This document shows, piece by piece, positions 24,534 through 32,686 of a stretch of DNA of 64,000 nt. A model generated the notes under the pieces. That model did no database searches and was not told the origin of the DNA. It saw only the letters and a list, made by a program, of their open reading frames with translations. A program made the position numbers and the translations under genes. Numbering within the stretch: position 1 is the first letter of the stretch; each line of letters starts with the position of its first letter. This DNA is from SHXR01 sp046160305 (GTDB lineage Bacteria > Pseudomonadota > Gammaproteobacteria > Burkholderiales > SG8-39). Location of the stretch: contig JBJXGX010000355.1 in assembly GCA_046160305.1 (NCBI GenBank), forward strand, positions 1 through 64,000. The letters run 5' to 3'.

Positions 24534-26486
24534 ATGGCCACTAAGCCCAGCAGGCAGGGCACGCAGAAAACGTCGCGATTCTCGCTCGCGAATTTTAAGA
24601 TTTGGCAACGCCTGGCGATCGGATTCGGGCTGGTGCTGATGACGCTGGTCATCCAGACGGTCGCAACCGGCGTCCTGGAAATCCGGATCGAGCGCGAGGT
24701 TGAAGACATCGTCTCGGACAACTTCAAGAAGATCGAGCTGCTCGAGACCATGTCCGAATCGGTGCATATCGTCTCGCGGGTCGTACGCTCGGTGATGCTT
24801 TTGAGGGAAGATCCGGCTGAGGCGGGCCGCCAGCGGAAGAAAATCGACGAGGCCCGCGCGAAGTACGACAAGGCGTGGATTGATCTGCAGAAGCTGCCCG
24901 CTTCGGACGAGGGCAAGAAGCTGCGCGAAGAAATCACGAAAGCGGCCACCGAGGCGCGTGACGCCAACAACCGCGTATTGGAACTCACCGCGCAAGGCAA
25001 GTATGACGCGGCAAATCGGCTCTTGTTCACCGAGGCCCGTGCGGAGGTGGAGCACTGGCAGGAGACGGTCGATGCGTACACGGTGTTCCAGCGCAGGGAC
25101 AATCAAGCGGGGTATGAGAAGATCAAGGCGGACTTCGTCTTCGTCGAACGCATGACGTTGACCTTTAGTGCGATCGCGTTGCTGCTGTCAATCTTCGTCG
25201 CATGGTTCAATTCACGGTCGATCACTAAGCCGCTGGCTAGCTTGCAGGACATGATTCATCGCGTCCAGCGCGGAGATGCCTCGGCCCTCCAGCAGATCAC
25301 CCGCCGCGACGAATTGGGCGACCTTGGCCGTTCGGTCAACCAGATTTTCGACGACCAGCTTGCACTGTTCGGCAAGGTGGAGGCGGATAAGGAAGTCGCC
25401 GACGCGGCCCGTCGCAAGGTCGAGGCGGAGAATGAAGCGCTCAACAACGACGTGGTGGACATGCTGCAAGCGGTGCATCAGATCGCTCAGCGTGATCTGA
25501 CGGTTCACGCTCCGGTGTCCGAGGGTGTCATGGGTCCGGTGGCCGACTCGGTCAATTCGCTGACGGAGGAGACCGCAAAAGTGCTCCACCATGTTGCGCG
25601 GATCGCGGGACGCGTCGAGGACGTATCGCAGAAGGTGCGCGGGCAGGCCGACGAGGTTCACAAGGTGGCGACCGAGGAACGTCAAGGCGTGCAGCAGATG
25701 ATTGACAACCTTGCCAAGGCGGTCGATCACATGACGCAGGTGGCCGAGCTGGTGAACAATACCAACCAGGCCGCCAAGGAAGCGACCGAATCGACCGACG
25801 TGGCGCTGGACCGCGTGGGCGGCACGGTGAGGGGCATGGACGGCATCCGCGAGACGATCGCCGAAACGGAAAAGCGGATCAAGCGGCTCGGCGAACGCTC
25901 GCAGGAAATCGGCGGCATCGTCGGCCTCATCAACAAGATCTCGGAACGGACGCACGTACTGGCGCTGAACGCGGCGATGCAGGCGGCCATTGCGGGTGAA
26001 GCAGGCCGCGGCTTCGCGGTTGTTGCCGAAGAGGTGCAGCGGCTTGCCGAATCGTCGCAGAACGCGACCGCCCAGATCGAGACGCTGGTTGGCAATATCC
26101 GGGTTGAAACCAACGAGACGATCGCAACGATGAACCGGACGATCGATCAGGTGGTCGAGGGCTCGAACGCCGCGCAGAAAGCTGGCGAGCAGATGCAGAA
26201 GACCCAGCAGATCACAGCGAACCTGGCGGCCTTGGTGCAGAAAATCTCCGTCGGTGCCGGTACGCAGAAGACGATCGCGATGCATCTTCAGCAGCGCGTG
26301 GCGCATATCGGAAAGAGCACGGAGAAAACCGCCGCGCAGGTGGAGGCGCAGGTGATCGAGACAAGGACGTTGTCGGATGTGGCGAAGCTGTTGGTGCAGG
26401 CCGTGGGCCAGTTCAAGCTACCCAAATTCGTCGAAACCGCCGAGATGACTGGTACCAATACGCGCTCGTTGAAGAAAGCGGCATGA
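24534..26486 (+). CDS. pilJ: Methyl-accepting chemotaxis protein, PilJ-like
   Basis: 650-aa inner-membrane receptor. Transmembrane helix 1 is LAIGFGLVLMTLVIQTVATG (about residues 29-48), followed by a periplasmic four-helix-type domain of about 150 residues. Helix 2 is LTFSAIALLLSIFVAWF (about 207-223), then HAMP-like segments and a signalling domain with the hairpin tip ALNAAMQAAIAGEAGRGFAV then VAEEVQRLAE (about 480-510). The AMQAAIAGEAG tip matches PilJ of type IV pilus systems. ATG 24534 is preferred to 24522 since GGAG lies inside the first codons of the longer version. No CheR (PilK) gene follows. Confidence 0.92.
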   Translation: MATKPSRQGTQKTSRFSLANFKIWQRLAIGFGLVLMTLVIQTVATGVLEIRIEREVEDIVSDNFKKIELLETMSESVHIVSRVVRSVMLLREDPAEAGRQRKKIDEARAKYDKAWIDLQKLPASDEGKKLREEITKAATEARDANNRVLELTAQGKYDAANRLLFTEARAEVEHWQETVDAYTVFQRRDNQAGYEKIKADFVFVERMTLTFSAIALLLSIFVAWFNSRSITKPLASLQDMIHRVQRGDASALQQITRRDELGDLGRSVNQIFDDQLALFGKVEADKEVADAARRKVEAENEALNNDVVDMLQAVHQIAQRDLTVHAPVSEGVMGPVADSVNSLTEETAKVLHHVARIAGRVEDVSQKVRGQADEVHKVATEERQGVQQMIDNLAKAVDHMTQVAELVNNTNQAAKEATESTDVALDRVGGTVRGMDGIRETIAETEKRIKRLGERSQEIGGIVGLINKISERTHVLALNAAMQAAIAGEAGRGFAVVAEEVQRLAESSQNATAQIETLVGNIRVETNETIATMNRTIDQVVEGSNAAQKAGEQMQKTQQITANLAALVQKISVGAGTQKTIAMHLQQRVAHIGKSTEKTAAQVEAQVIETRTLSDVAKLLVQAVGQFKLPKFVETAEMTGTNTRSLKKAA

Positions 26487-26547
26487 TGAATGCGCCGGTA
26501 AGCCGGGTTGTCAGGATGTTCGGGCGGTTCTTCGGGGGGGGCCTGAA

Positions 26548-29500
26548 GTGAGCCGCAATGACATGTCGGAGCTGATCGGCGCGTTTCGATCGGAAGTGGA
26601 AAGCGTCGCGCCAGACCTGCAGAGATCCTATGCGGAACTCGTTCAGGCGAGCGTGACGCCCGAGGGGATTGCGCAGCCCCTGGAGGAGTACGCGGGCCAT
26701 GTCGGGAGGATTCGGGACACGGCTCAACTGCTCGGATTGCTCGGATTGGTCGCCGCCGGTGACATCATCAACGAAAGTCTGATCGCCACCGCGGCCCTGC
26801 CCGATGCAAATTGGGCGGCGGTGCAGCCATTCTTCGACGGGTGGCCGGCGCTCACGATTGCGTACCTCGGCGCCACAACCGACATCGGCATGTGCGAAAG
26901 CCTCGCCTCGCACATTGCAGGCGCGCCGGTGACGATGGATTCTTCGGGCAAGGGGGATCTCGTCGAGATGCTGCTGGCGGTGCCAACCCTCGATAGCGCC
27001 ATGACGGCCGACGAAGGTCCGGCACGACCAACCATCGCCACCGATGCGGACGTATCGATCGAAATTCCCGCGGATGTCGATCAGAGCGTTTTCGATGGCC
27101 TGATGGAGGACGCGCCCGGCCAGGCCGCCGAGTTATCGGAGCTGATCGGGAAAATCGCCACGGGCGCCGCGACGACCGCAGATCTTATTCATGCAAAGCG
27201 CATCGCCCATACGTTCAAAGGCTCGGCGCATATCGTCGGGATCAAAGGCTTGGCGCATATCGCGCACCATACGGAAGATATTCTCGAGTTCTTCGAGCGC
27301 GAGCAGACCGCGGTGCCGCCGGCCATCGCCGAGGTGCTTCTCAATGTTGCGGCCTGTCTGGAGCAGATGACCTCGTCGCTTTTGGGGGAGGACGAGGCGC
27401 CGACGGACGCACGCGATGTGTTGCAATCGGTCCTTGACTGGGCGAACCGCATTGATCGCGGTGAGCTCGACGAATTGGCGCCGGTGGATGGGGAAGGCGC
27501 CAACGCTCATCCCACGGAACCGCTCCACCCGGAGGCAAGGATTTCCTCGGGGTCGATATCAGAATTTGCCGACGCCACCAACGCTCCCGTCGAGAATTTG
27601 GCGGAATCGGTACCCGAATTCGAGCTCTCGGCGTTGTTGGAGGAGCCCCTGCAAGTCGGGGCGACCCAGACGACTCAAACAGATGGCGAGGCGCCATTCG
27701 AGCTTTCGCAATTGTTAGACGAACCTGTGCCCACCCCGGCGCCGCAGTGGAGCGACGGCGGGCAGCAGATCAGCGCCGAAGCGCCACACACGAACGCCGA
27801 GACTCCATCCGACTTCGATTTGAATCAGTTGTTATCCGAGGTTGGAACGGAGACGCCGCCGCAGGCGCCAACCCCGACGCTTCCGGTAAAGATGGAAGTA
27901 ACGGCGGTGCCGCCGAAGACCATGCGAAAAGCGCCGGTCCCGGCGCCATCGATGCACGAGGCGACGCCAGCATCGACATCGCAGGCAGACGCAACCGGAT
28001 CGAGCCTGGTTGCGCAGCAAGCGTTGCGCGTTCCCGTCGCGACAGTGGACGAGCTTTTCAGACTGACGAGCGAGCTCGCCATCAAGATCGGCCAGCTGCA
28101 AGCCTTGCTCAAGAACGCGACGCACCACTCACGGCAATTGCTTACCCAGAATCTGGCGGTACAGAAAAGAATATTCGAGCTCGAGAATCTGGTCGATGTG
28201 CGCGGTCTGGCGGCAATGCGCACACGCGGCGATCAAACCCGCATCGGCGGATTCGATCCGCTCGAAATGGACCAGTACAACGAGCTGCATTCGGTGAGTC
28301 GCGCGCTCGCTGAAGAGACGTCTGACGTACGCGGCATGAGTGCGTTGCTCGGGGACGATCTGGCGAAACTCACCGCGGTCTACCTCCAGCACGATCGCAT
28401 CAGGAAGGACCTTCAGCACATCACGACTTCGACACGCATGGCGCCAGTGAAGAGCATGTTGCCGCGCCTTACCCGCAACATTCGGCAAACGTGCCAGGCC
28501 ACCGGCAAGAAAGCCGAGCTGGAATTGGAGGGCGGTGAAGCGCTTCTTGACGGCGACGTCTTGAGCAAACTTGCTGATCCGCTGTTGCACCTGCTGCGCA
28601 ATGCGGTTGACCATGGCGTGGAGCCGACGCCGGAACGGGCACCGCTAGGCAAGCCGGAGGTTGCACGGATCCTCCTCAGCTTCACGCGGCAGGGTCAGTC
28701 AGTGGTCGTCCGCTGTTCCGATGATGGTCGCGGGCTCGATTTCGCGGCAATCCGCTCGAAGGCAATCGAGCGCGGATTGCTGAAGGCGGATCGCATGATC
28801 GACGAGCGCGAACTCGCGCGCATGATTTTGTTGCCGGGGTTCTCGACACGCGATCGGGTGAGCGAGATTTCCGGGCGTGGCGTAGGTCTCGACGTGGTCC
28901 ACGATCGGATTCTCACGCTGAAGGGTACGATCGATATTCGCTCCAACGGATCGGGTCTTGGCACAACGGTGGAGATGCGCATTCCGGCATCGCTCGTTGC
29001 TGTACATGCGCTGCTGGTCCGCGCAGGTGGGCAGTTATTCGCCCTGCCGACGCACACGATCGATCAGGCCTTCGCACCGGAATCGGGCGAGTTCCTCGAT
29101 GTGGCGGGAGAATCCCATTTCAAGTCCCGCGACCGGCTCTATCCGACCAAGCCGCTTGCGAGCCTTTGCGGCGTTCGGCAGGTAAAAGATCAGATCACGG
29201 CGATGGAAGATCATTCCGTTGTCCTGGTCCGTGGCGACGACCGGACGTACGCAATCCTGGTCGAGTCGATCGTCGACGGGCGCGATTTGATCACCAAGGA
29301 CATGGGTCGTTTCGTGCGCCGGGTACGGGGGGTCGCTGGTGTCGCGATTCTTGGCGATGGCGCGATCGCGCCGCTGCTCGATGTCCCCGAAATGCTGCGT
29401 TCACCCGCCGCCTTTGAGAGAAACGCCCCGTCAGGCGAGTTAGCGGCAGTGGCGGAGCAGACACGCATCCTGGTTGTCGACGACTCGCTTGGCGTCAGGC

Positions 29501-29850
29501 GCTCGCTCATGCAATTGATCGGCGATTCCGGCCTCGATTGCCAATCGGCGAACGACGGCGTGGAGGCGGTTCAGGCTATCGAGAAATTCCGCCCGCACCT
29601 TGTTGTGACCGACCTTGAGATGCCGAACATGAACGGTCTTGAGCTCACCGCGCATCTGCGTAAGCAGGCTGAAACGCGCCGCCTACCGGTCATCATGATC
29701 ACATCGCGCTCCCAGGCCAAGCATCGCGAGTTGGCTGAAAAGTCCGGCGTGACCGTCTATCTCACCAAGCCCTATAGCGACGTCGAACTGATGGCGCATA
29801 TTGGGAAACTCGTAGAGGGTCGTGCCGATGAACTCAAGAGCGCAGCCTGA
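26548..29850 (+). CDS. chpA: ChpA-like hybrid chemosensory histidine kinase
   Basis: 1100-aa CheA-type kinase. The N-terminal domain is Hpt-like without an obvious phosphoacceptor. A true Hpt domain follows with IAHTFKGSAHIVG (phospho-His 221). A long low-complexity Pro/Ala linker (about 290-500) carries three copies of F-[ED]-L-[SN]-x-L-L-x-E. Next come the dimerisation and ATPase domains (LLHLLRNAVDHGVEP about 680, DDGRGLD about 725, GRGVGLDVV about 777), a CheW-like domain (about 815-940) and a C-terminal receiver (ILVVDDSLGVRRS; phosphoacceptor Asp 1022). Pseudomonas ChpA is over 2400 aa with eight Xpt domains, so this is a compact version. GTG 26548 follows a G-run. It overlaps the next gene. 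Confidence 0.92.
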   Translation: MSRNDMSELIGAFRSEVESVAPDLQRSYAELVQASVTPEGIAQPLEEYAGHVGRIRDTAQLLGLLGLVAAGDIINESLIATAALPDANWAAVQPFFDGWPALTIAYLGATTDIGMCESLASHIAGAPVTMDSSGKGDLVEMLLAVPTLDSAMTADEGPARPTIATDADVSIEIPADVDQSVFDGLMEDAPGQAAELSELIGKIATGAATTADLIHAKRIAHTFKGSAHIVGIKGLAHIAHHTEDILEFFEREQTAVPPAIAEVLLNVAACLEQMTSSLLGEDEAPTDARDVLQSVLDWANRIDRGELDELAPVDGEGANAHPTEPLHPEARISSGSISEFADATNAPVENLAESVPEFELSALLEEPLQVGATQTTQTDGEAPFELSQLLDEPVPTPAPQWSDGGQQISAEAPHTNAETPSDFDLNQLLSEVGTETPPQAPTPTLPVKMEVTAVPPKTMRKAPVPAPSMHEATPASTSQADATGSSLVAQQALRVPVATVDELFRLTSELAIKIGQLQALLKNATHHSRQLLTQNLAVQKRIFELENLVDVRGLAAMRTRGDQTRIGGFDPLEMDQYNELHSVSRALAEETSDVRGMSALLGDDLAKLTAVYLQHDRIRKDLQHITTSTRMAPVKSMLPRLTRNIRQTCQATGKKAELELEGGEALLDGDVLSKLADPLLHLLRNAVDHGVEPTPERAPLGKPEVARILLSFTRQGQSVVVRCSDDGRGLDFAAIRSKAIERGLLKADRMIDERELARMILLPGFSTRDRVSEISGRGVGLDVVHDRILTLKGTIDIRSNGSGLGTTVEMRIPASLVAVHALLVRAGGQLFALPTHTIDQAFAPESGEFLDVAGESHFKSRDRLYPTKPLASLCGVRQVKDQITAMEDHSVVLVRGDDRTYAILVESIVDGRDLITKDMGRFVRRVRGVAGVAILGDGAIAPLLDVPEMLRSPAAFERNAPSGELAAVAEQTRILVVDDSLGVRRSLMQLIGDSGLDCQSANDGVEAVQAIEKFRPHLVVTDLEMPNMNGLELTAHLRKQAETRRLPVIMITSRSQAKHRELAEKSGVTVYLTKPYSDVELMAHIGKLVEGRADELKSAA

Positions 29851-30301
29851 TCGCGCCGAGGCCGGGTATGTCGCGGTGACATTCGACGGCATGACCTTGG
29901 TCTTTCCCGTCCATGATGCCCCCGCGGTAAAGGATACCGATGAGCTGGGCGGCATCCACGCGGATGTGGGCGCGATGGGCTTTGGCACGTTGGAACACGA
30001 CGGACAGCTCGTTCCTCTATATCGATTGTCGAAATCGCTGCATCCTGAGCCCGGGCCAATGCGTCCGTTCGTGTTGATCGCGCTGGCGGGCAAGGAGCCC
30101 TTCGGCCTGCTGTGCGACAAAGTGCGCACCGTCCCGCGAAACAAGGTCCGGTCAGAGCCGTTACCCGCCTGCATGCAGTCCGCCGGGACACTCGACATTG
30201 CGATCGCAGAGCTGCCCGATGGCGTTGGTTTTCACTGTCCAGGGCGCGCTCTGTCGAGCATTGCCATCGCGAACCTGGAGCGCAGTCGTGGCGATCGCTA
30301 A
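29828..30301 (+). CDS. CheW-like protein (ChpC/PilI type)
   Basis: 157-aa protein. The CheW fold is recognised from YVAVTFDGMTLVFPVHDAP near the N-terminus, FGTLEHDGQLVPLYRLSKSL (about residues 53-72) and FVLIALAGKEPFGLLCDKV (about 82-100). It is shorter and more diverged than the PilI-like protein. ATG 29828 with GAGGG about eight bases upstream is preferred over GTG 29822; both overlap the end of chpA by more than 20 bp. It occupies the place of chpC. Confidence 0.7.
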   Translation: MNSRAQPDRAEAGYVAVTFDGMTLVFPVHDAPAVKDTDELGGIHADVGAMGFGTLEHDGQLVPLYRLSKSLHPEPGPMRPFVLIALAGKEPFGLLCDKVRTVPRNKVRSEPLPACMQSAGTLDIAIAELPDGVGFHCPGRALSSIAIANLERSRGDR

Positions 30302-30794
30302 GGGATTGCGCATGCAAATCGGCGTGACGCAAACCGTCGCGATCGCGTTGCATGAGATGGTCGAGGTGCTGGAGAACGTCGAGCCGATCTGGGTGCCGTG
30401 CGCCCCAATTCATTGTCAATGGCTCGTCCGATGGCGCAATCAGCTCGTGCCACTCTTCGATCCGATGATCTGGTGCGGAACCGTCCGCGCGGAAGGGGTC
30501 GAAACAGTCGCGCGATTCCATGCGATCGTTTCGTTCGAGACCGGTGATCCGAATCGACTTGGTTTCGGCTGCCTCGCGCTCCACGCGTTTCCCGCGGCCA
30601 TGGCGGTGGACGATCAGAGCGCGTGTGCGCTTCCGAACGCACGCTGGGCGCACATCGCGCATTCGTGCTTTCGGGACGGTACCGCAATCATGCCCATTCT
30701 CAATCTTCCCGCCATGTTCGATCGAATGGCAGAGGGCTCGCTTGAGCCGCTTCGAGTCCAGCACGCTTCAATCGGAGAAGCATTGACCGTTTGA
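30288..30794 (+). CDS. Diverged CheW-like protein at the end of the Chp operon
   Basis: 168-aa protein with weak CheW character: the segment WLVRWRNQLVPLFDPMIWCG (about residues 46-65) corresponds to the G-x-x-x-P-x-x-D strand of CheW, then FHAIVSF and a C-terminal PILNLPAMFDRM. Two starts are plausible: GTG 30288 (GGAG seven bases upstream, overlapping the previous gene by 14 bp) and ATG 30312 (AAGGGA seven bases upstream). The carbonic anhydrase remnant begins 3 bp after its stop. The role is inferred from operon position. Confidence 0.6.
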   Translation: MAIAKGLRMQIGVTQTVAIALHEMVEVLENVEPIWVPCAPIHCQWLVRWRNQLVPLFDPMIWCGTVRAEGVETVARFHAIVSFETGDPNRLGFGCLALHAFPAAMAVDDQSACALPNARWAHIAHSCFRDGTAIMPILNLPAMFDRMAEGSLEPLRVQHASIGEALTV

Positions 30795-30797
30795 TTC

Positions 30798-31244
30798 GTG
30801 GTGCTGATGTCCGGTCCGGCGCTCGTTCTTGATCAGGGCATCGGTGATGTCTTCTCGGCGCGCATTGCCGGTAACTTCGTCAACGCGGATATTCTCGGGA
30901 GCATGGAGTTCGCGTCGAAAGTCGCCGGCTCGAAGGTTATCGTCGTGCCCGGCCATACCTCGTGCGGCGCAATCAAAGGTGCTTGCGACGACGTTGTGTT
31001 GGGCAATCTCACAAGCGTCATGAACGCCATCAAGCCTGCCGTGAAGAGCGTTCCGAGCGACGGTCAACCGCGCAATTCCACGAACTACAAGTTCGTTGAG
31101 AAGGTTGCCGAGGCGAACGTGAAACTCACGATGCACGACATTCGACAGAAGAGCCCGGTCCTGCGCGACATGATCGACAAAGGCGAGGTCATGCTGGTCG
31201 GTGCAATGCTCGATGTTTCGACGGGCGCGATCACTTGGTACTGA
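30798..31244 (+). pseudogene. Beta-carbonic anhydrase lacking its N-terminal active-site region
   Basis: The frame reads PALVLDQGIGDVFSARIAGN then VIVVPGHTSCGAIKGACDD, clearly the C-terminal two-thirds of a beta-class carbonic anhydrase, with the zinc His-x-x-Cys pair (GHTSCG). Intact members begin 60-70 residues earlier and carry C-x-D-S-R directly before this point, which supplies the first zinc Cys and the catalytic Asp-Arg pair. Here that motif is absent: the frame opens VVLMSGPALV from GTG 30798, three bases after the CheW-like stop. The product, if made, should be inactive. It is probably a deletion remnant; a non-catalytic role is possible but not supported. Confidence 0.7.
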
Positions 31245-31290
31245 TATCTTCATGGGCCTTTCGAACGATAGATCGAGAAGGAAACAGCCC

Positions 31291-31699
31291 TTGAGAACGA
31301 CTCGGTCTATCGCGTTGGTCGTGGCCCTCATCGCAACAACCGCCGGCCACGCCCAGGTGACGCATTCAGACCATGCATCCGGGAGTGCGTTGCCGGCGGT
31401 TCAAGCCGCAGTTTGATCGGACGGTGCAACGTCTGGACAATGCGCAGGTAAAAGTGCAGGGGTTCATGCTTCCGCTCGAGGTCGGTGATCGACATCAGCA
31501 GTTTCTGCTGACCTCGATTGCCCCGAGTTGCGCGTTCTGCATGCCGGGCGGGCCCGAGACGGTCGTTGAAGTCGTTGCGAAACAGGCAATGCGATTCACG
31601 ACGGAACCGGTCACGGTCGCGGGCAAACTTGTGCTCCTGCGCGACGATTCAAACGGCCTTTATTATCGTCTGGTGAATGCGACGCACGTCGCAAAATGA
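31291..31699 (+). pseudogene. Frameshifted DUF3299 periplasmic protein gene
   Basis: Two overlapping frames make one expected protein. The first, from TTG 31291 (AAGGA eight bases upstream), encodes a Sec signal RTTRSIALVVALIATTAGHA and stops at 31416. The second, offset by one base, continues from about 31385 with VKVQGFMLPLEVGD, LTSIAPSCAFCMPGGPET and LLRDDSNGLYYRLVNA up to 31699. DUF3299 proteins have exactly this order: a signal peptide, GFM-x-PL and a Cys-x-x-Cys-like pair. One base gained or two lost between about 31385 and 31414 would explain it. A sequencing error is a possible alternative. Confidence 0.65.
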
Positions 31700-31743
31700 G
31701 AACCTGATTCCCAGAGCCTGCGGTATGGGTGACGAAACCGTCC

Positions 31744-32595
31744 CTATCTTCCGCCCATTGGATCGGTCGGCGTGCGTTCATCCAGAATGTCCCGCATGCG
31801 TGTCTCGATAGCCTGCCTGATCGCCCGATGGGTAATGACGTAGAACCGGTCGTCGCGAATCGCAAGGAATATCTGTTCGGCAACATCGCTCGCGCTCAAC
31901 CGGCCCGATGAGACCGCCTTTTTCATCGAGGCTTCCATTGCCAGTTGTCGAGCGGTCTTCTCCCTCTCGGCGTTCTGCAGTTCACCTGGCCGATTCCGCT
32001 CGGAATCAGTGATGCCCGATGGAAAGTAAGCGGGGCACACGACTGAGCATCGAATCTTCGCATTGGCCCGCATCAGGTCGTGATGGAGCGACTCGGTTAG
32101 GGCGACGACGGCGTGCTTGGTGACGTTGTAGACCCCCATCCCGGGTGGCGCGATAAGGCCCGCGACCGATGCGGTGTTCACGATGTGTCCGTCACTCCCT
32201 TGCGCCAGCATGATCGGTGTAAATACTCGAACGCCGTGGACAACACCCCACACGTTGACGCCCATTCCCCATGTCCAGTCGGCGGTCGTGCTTTCCCAGA
32301 CTGCACCAACGGGTGCCACACCCGCGTTATTGCATACGATGTGCACGGAGCCATATCGTTCGAGGGTCGCGCGTGCGAGCGCTTCGACGTCCTCGCCGCG
32401 CGAGACGTCGGTGCGATGGGTCGCGACAGTGAGCCCCGCATCGCGCAACTCACCGGCCGTTCTGTCTAATGCGGCAGGATCGATGTCCGCCAGCATCAGA
32501 TGCATGCCTTCTCTTCCGAATCGTTCGGCCATCGCTCGACCGAGTCCGCCGGCACCGCCGGTGATCACTGCGATGCGGCTCTTGAAATCCTTCAT
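31744..32595 (-). CDS. SDR-family oxidoreductase
   Basis: 283-aa short-chain dehydrogenase/reductase. Cofactor motif TGGAGGLG (about residues 12-19), NNAG (about 90), catalytic Ser in NTASVAG (about 142) and the YxxxK pair in VYNVTKHAVV (about 157-161). An Asp in MLADIDP after the second strand suggests NAD preference. It would oxidise or reduce a hydroxyl/keto group on an acyl-CoA or steroid-like substrate. ATG 32595 (MKDFKSRIAVITGG) fits the family N-terminus. It is divergent from the acyl-CoA dehydrogenase gene across 91 bp. Confidence 0.92.
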   Translation of the reverse strand: MKDFKSRIAVITGGAGGLGRAMAERFGREGMHLMLADIDPAALDRTAGELRDAGLTVATHRTDVSRGEDVEALARATLERYGSVHIVCNNAGVAPVGAVWESTTADWTWGMGVNVWGVVHGVRVFTPIMLAQGSDGHIVNTASVAGLIAPPGMGVYNVTKHAVVALTESLHHDLMRANAKIRCSVVCPAYFPSGITDSERNRPGELQNAEREKTARQLAMEASMKKAVSSGRLSASDVAEQIFLAIRDDRFYVITHRAIRQAIETRMRDILDERTPTDPMGGR

Positions 32596-32686
32596 GGTTG
32601 GTCTCGCGCTCGTCGGATGATTCGCTATTGTCCGGCAAATGGCCGAATCATTCGGTACGCTATGCACGACCGCCAAGGAGAAAACA

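Noticed and set aside
25212..26306. About 365-codon antisense frame inside pilJ
   Set aside because: His/Arg/Leu-rich shadow of the coiled-coil signalling domain; no independent support.
31201..31290. Upstream ATG starts for the DUF3299 gene (31201, 31252)
   Set aside because: They lie inside or right after the carbonic anhydrase remnant and have no ribosome site; TTG 31291 has AAGGA at the correct distance and begins a standard signal peptide.
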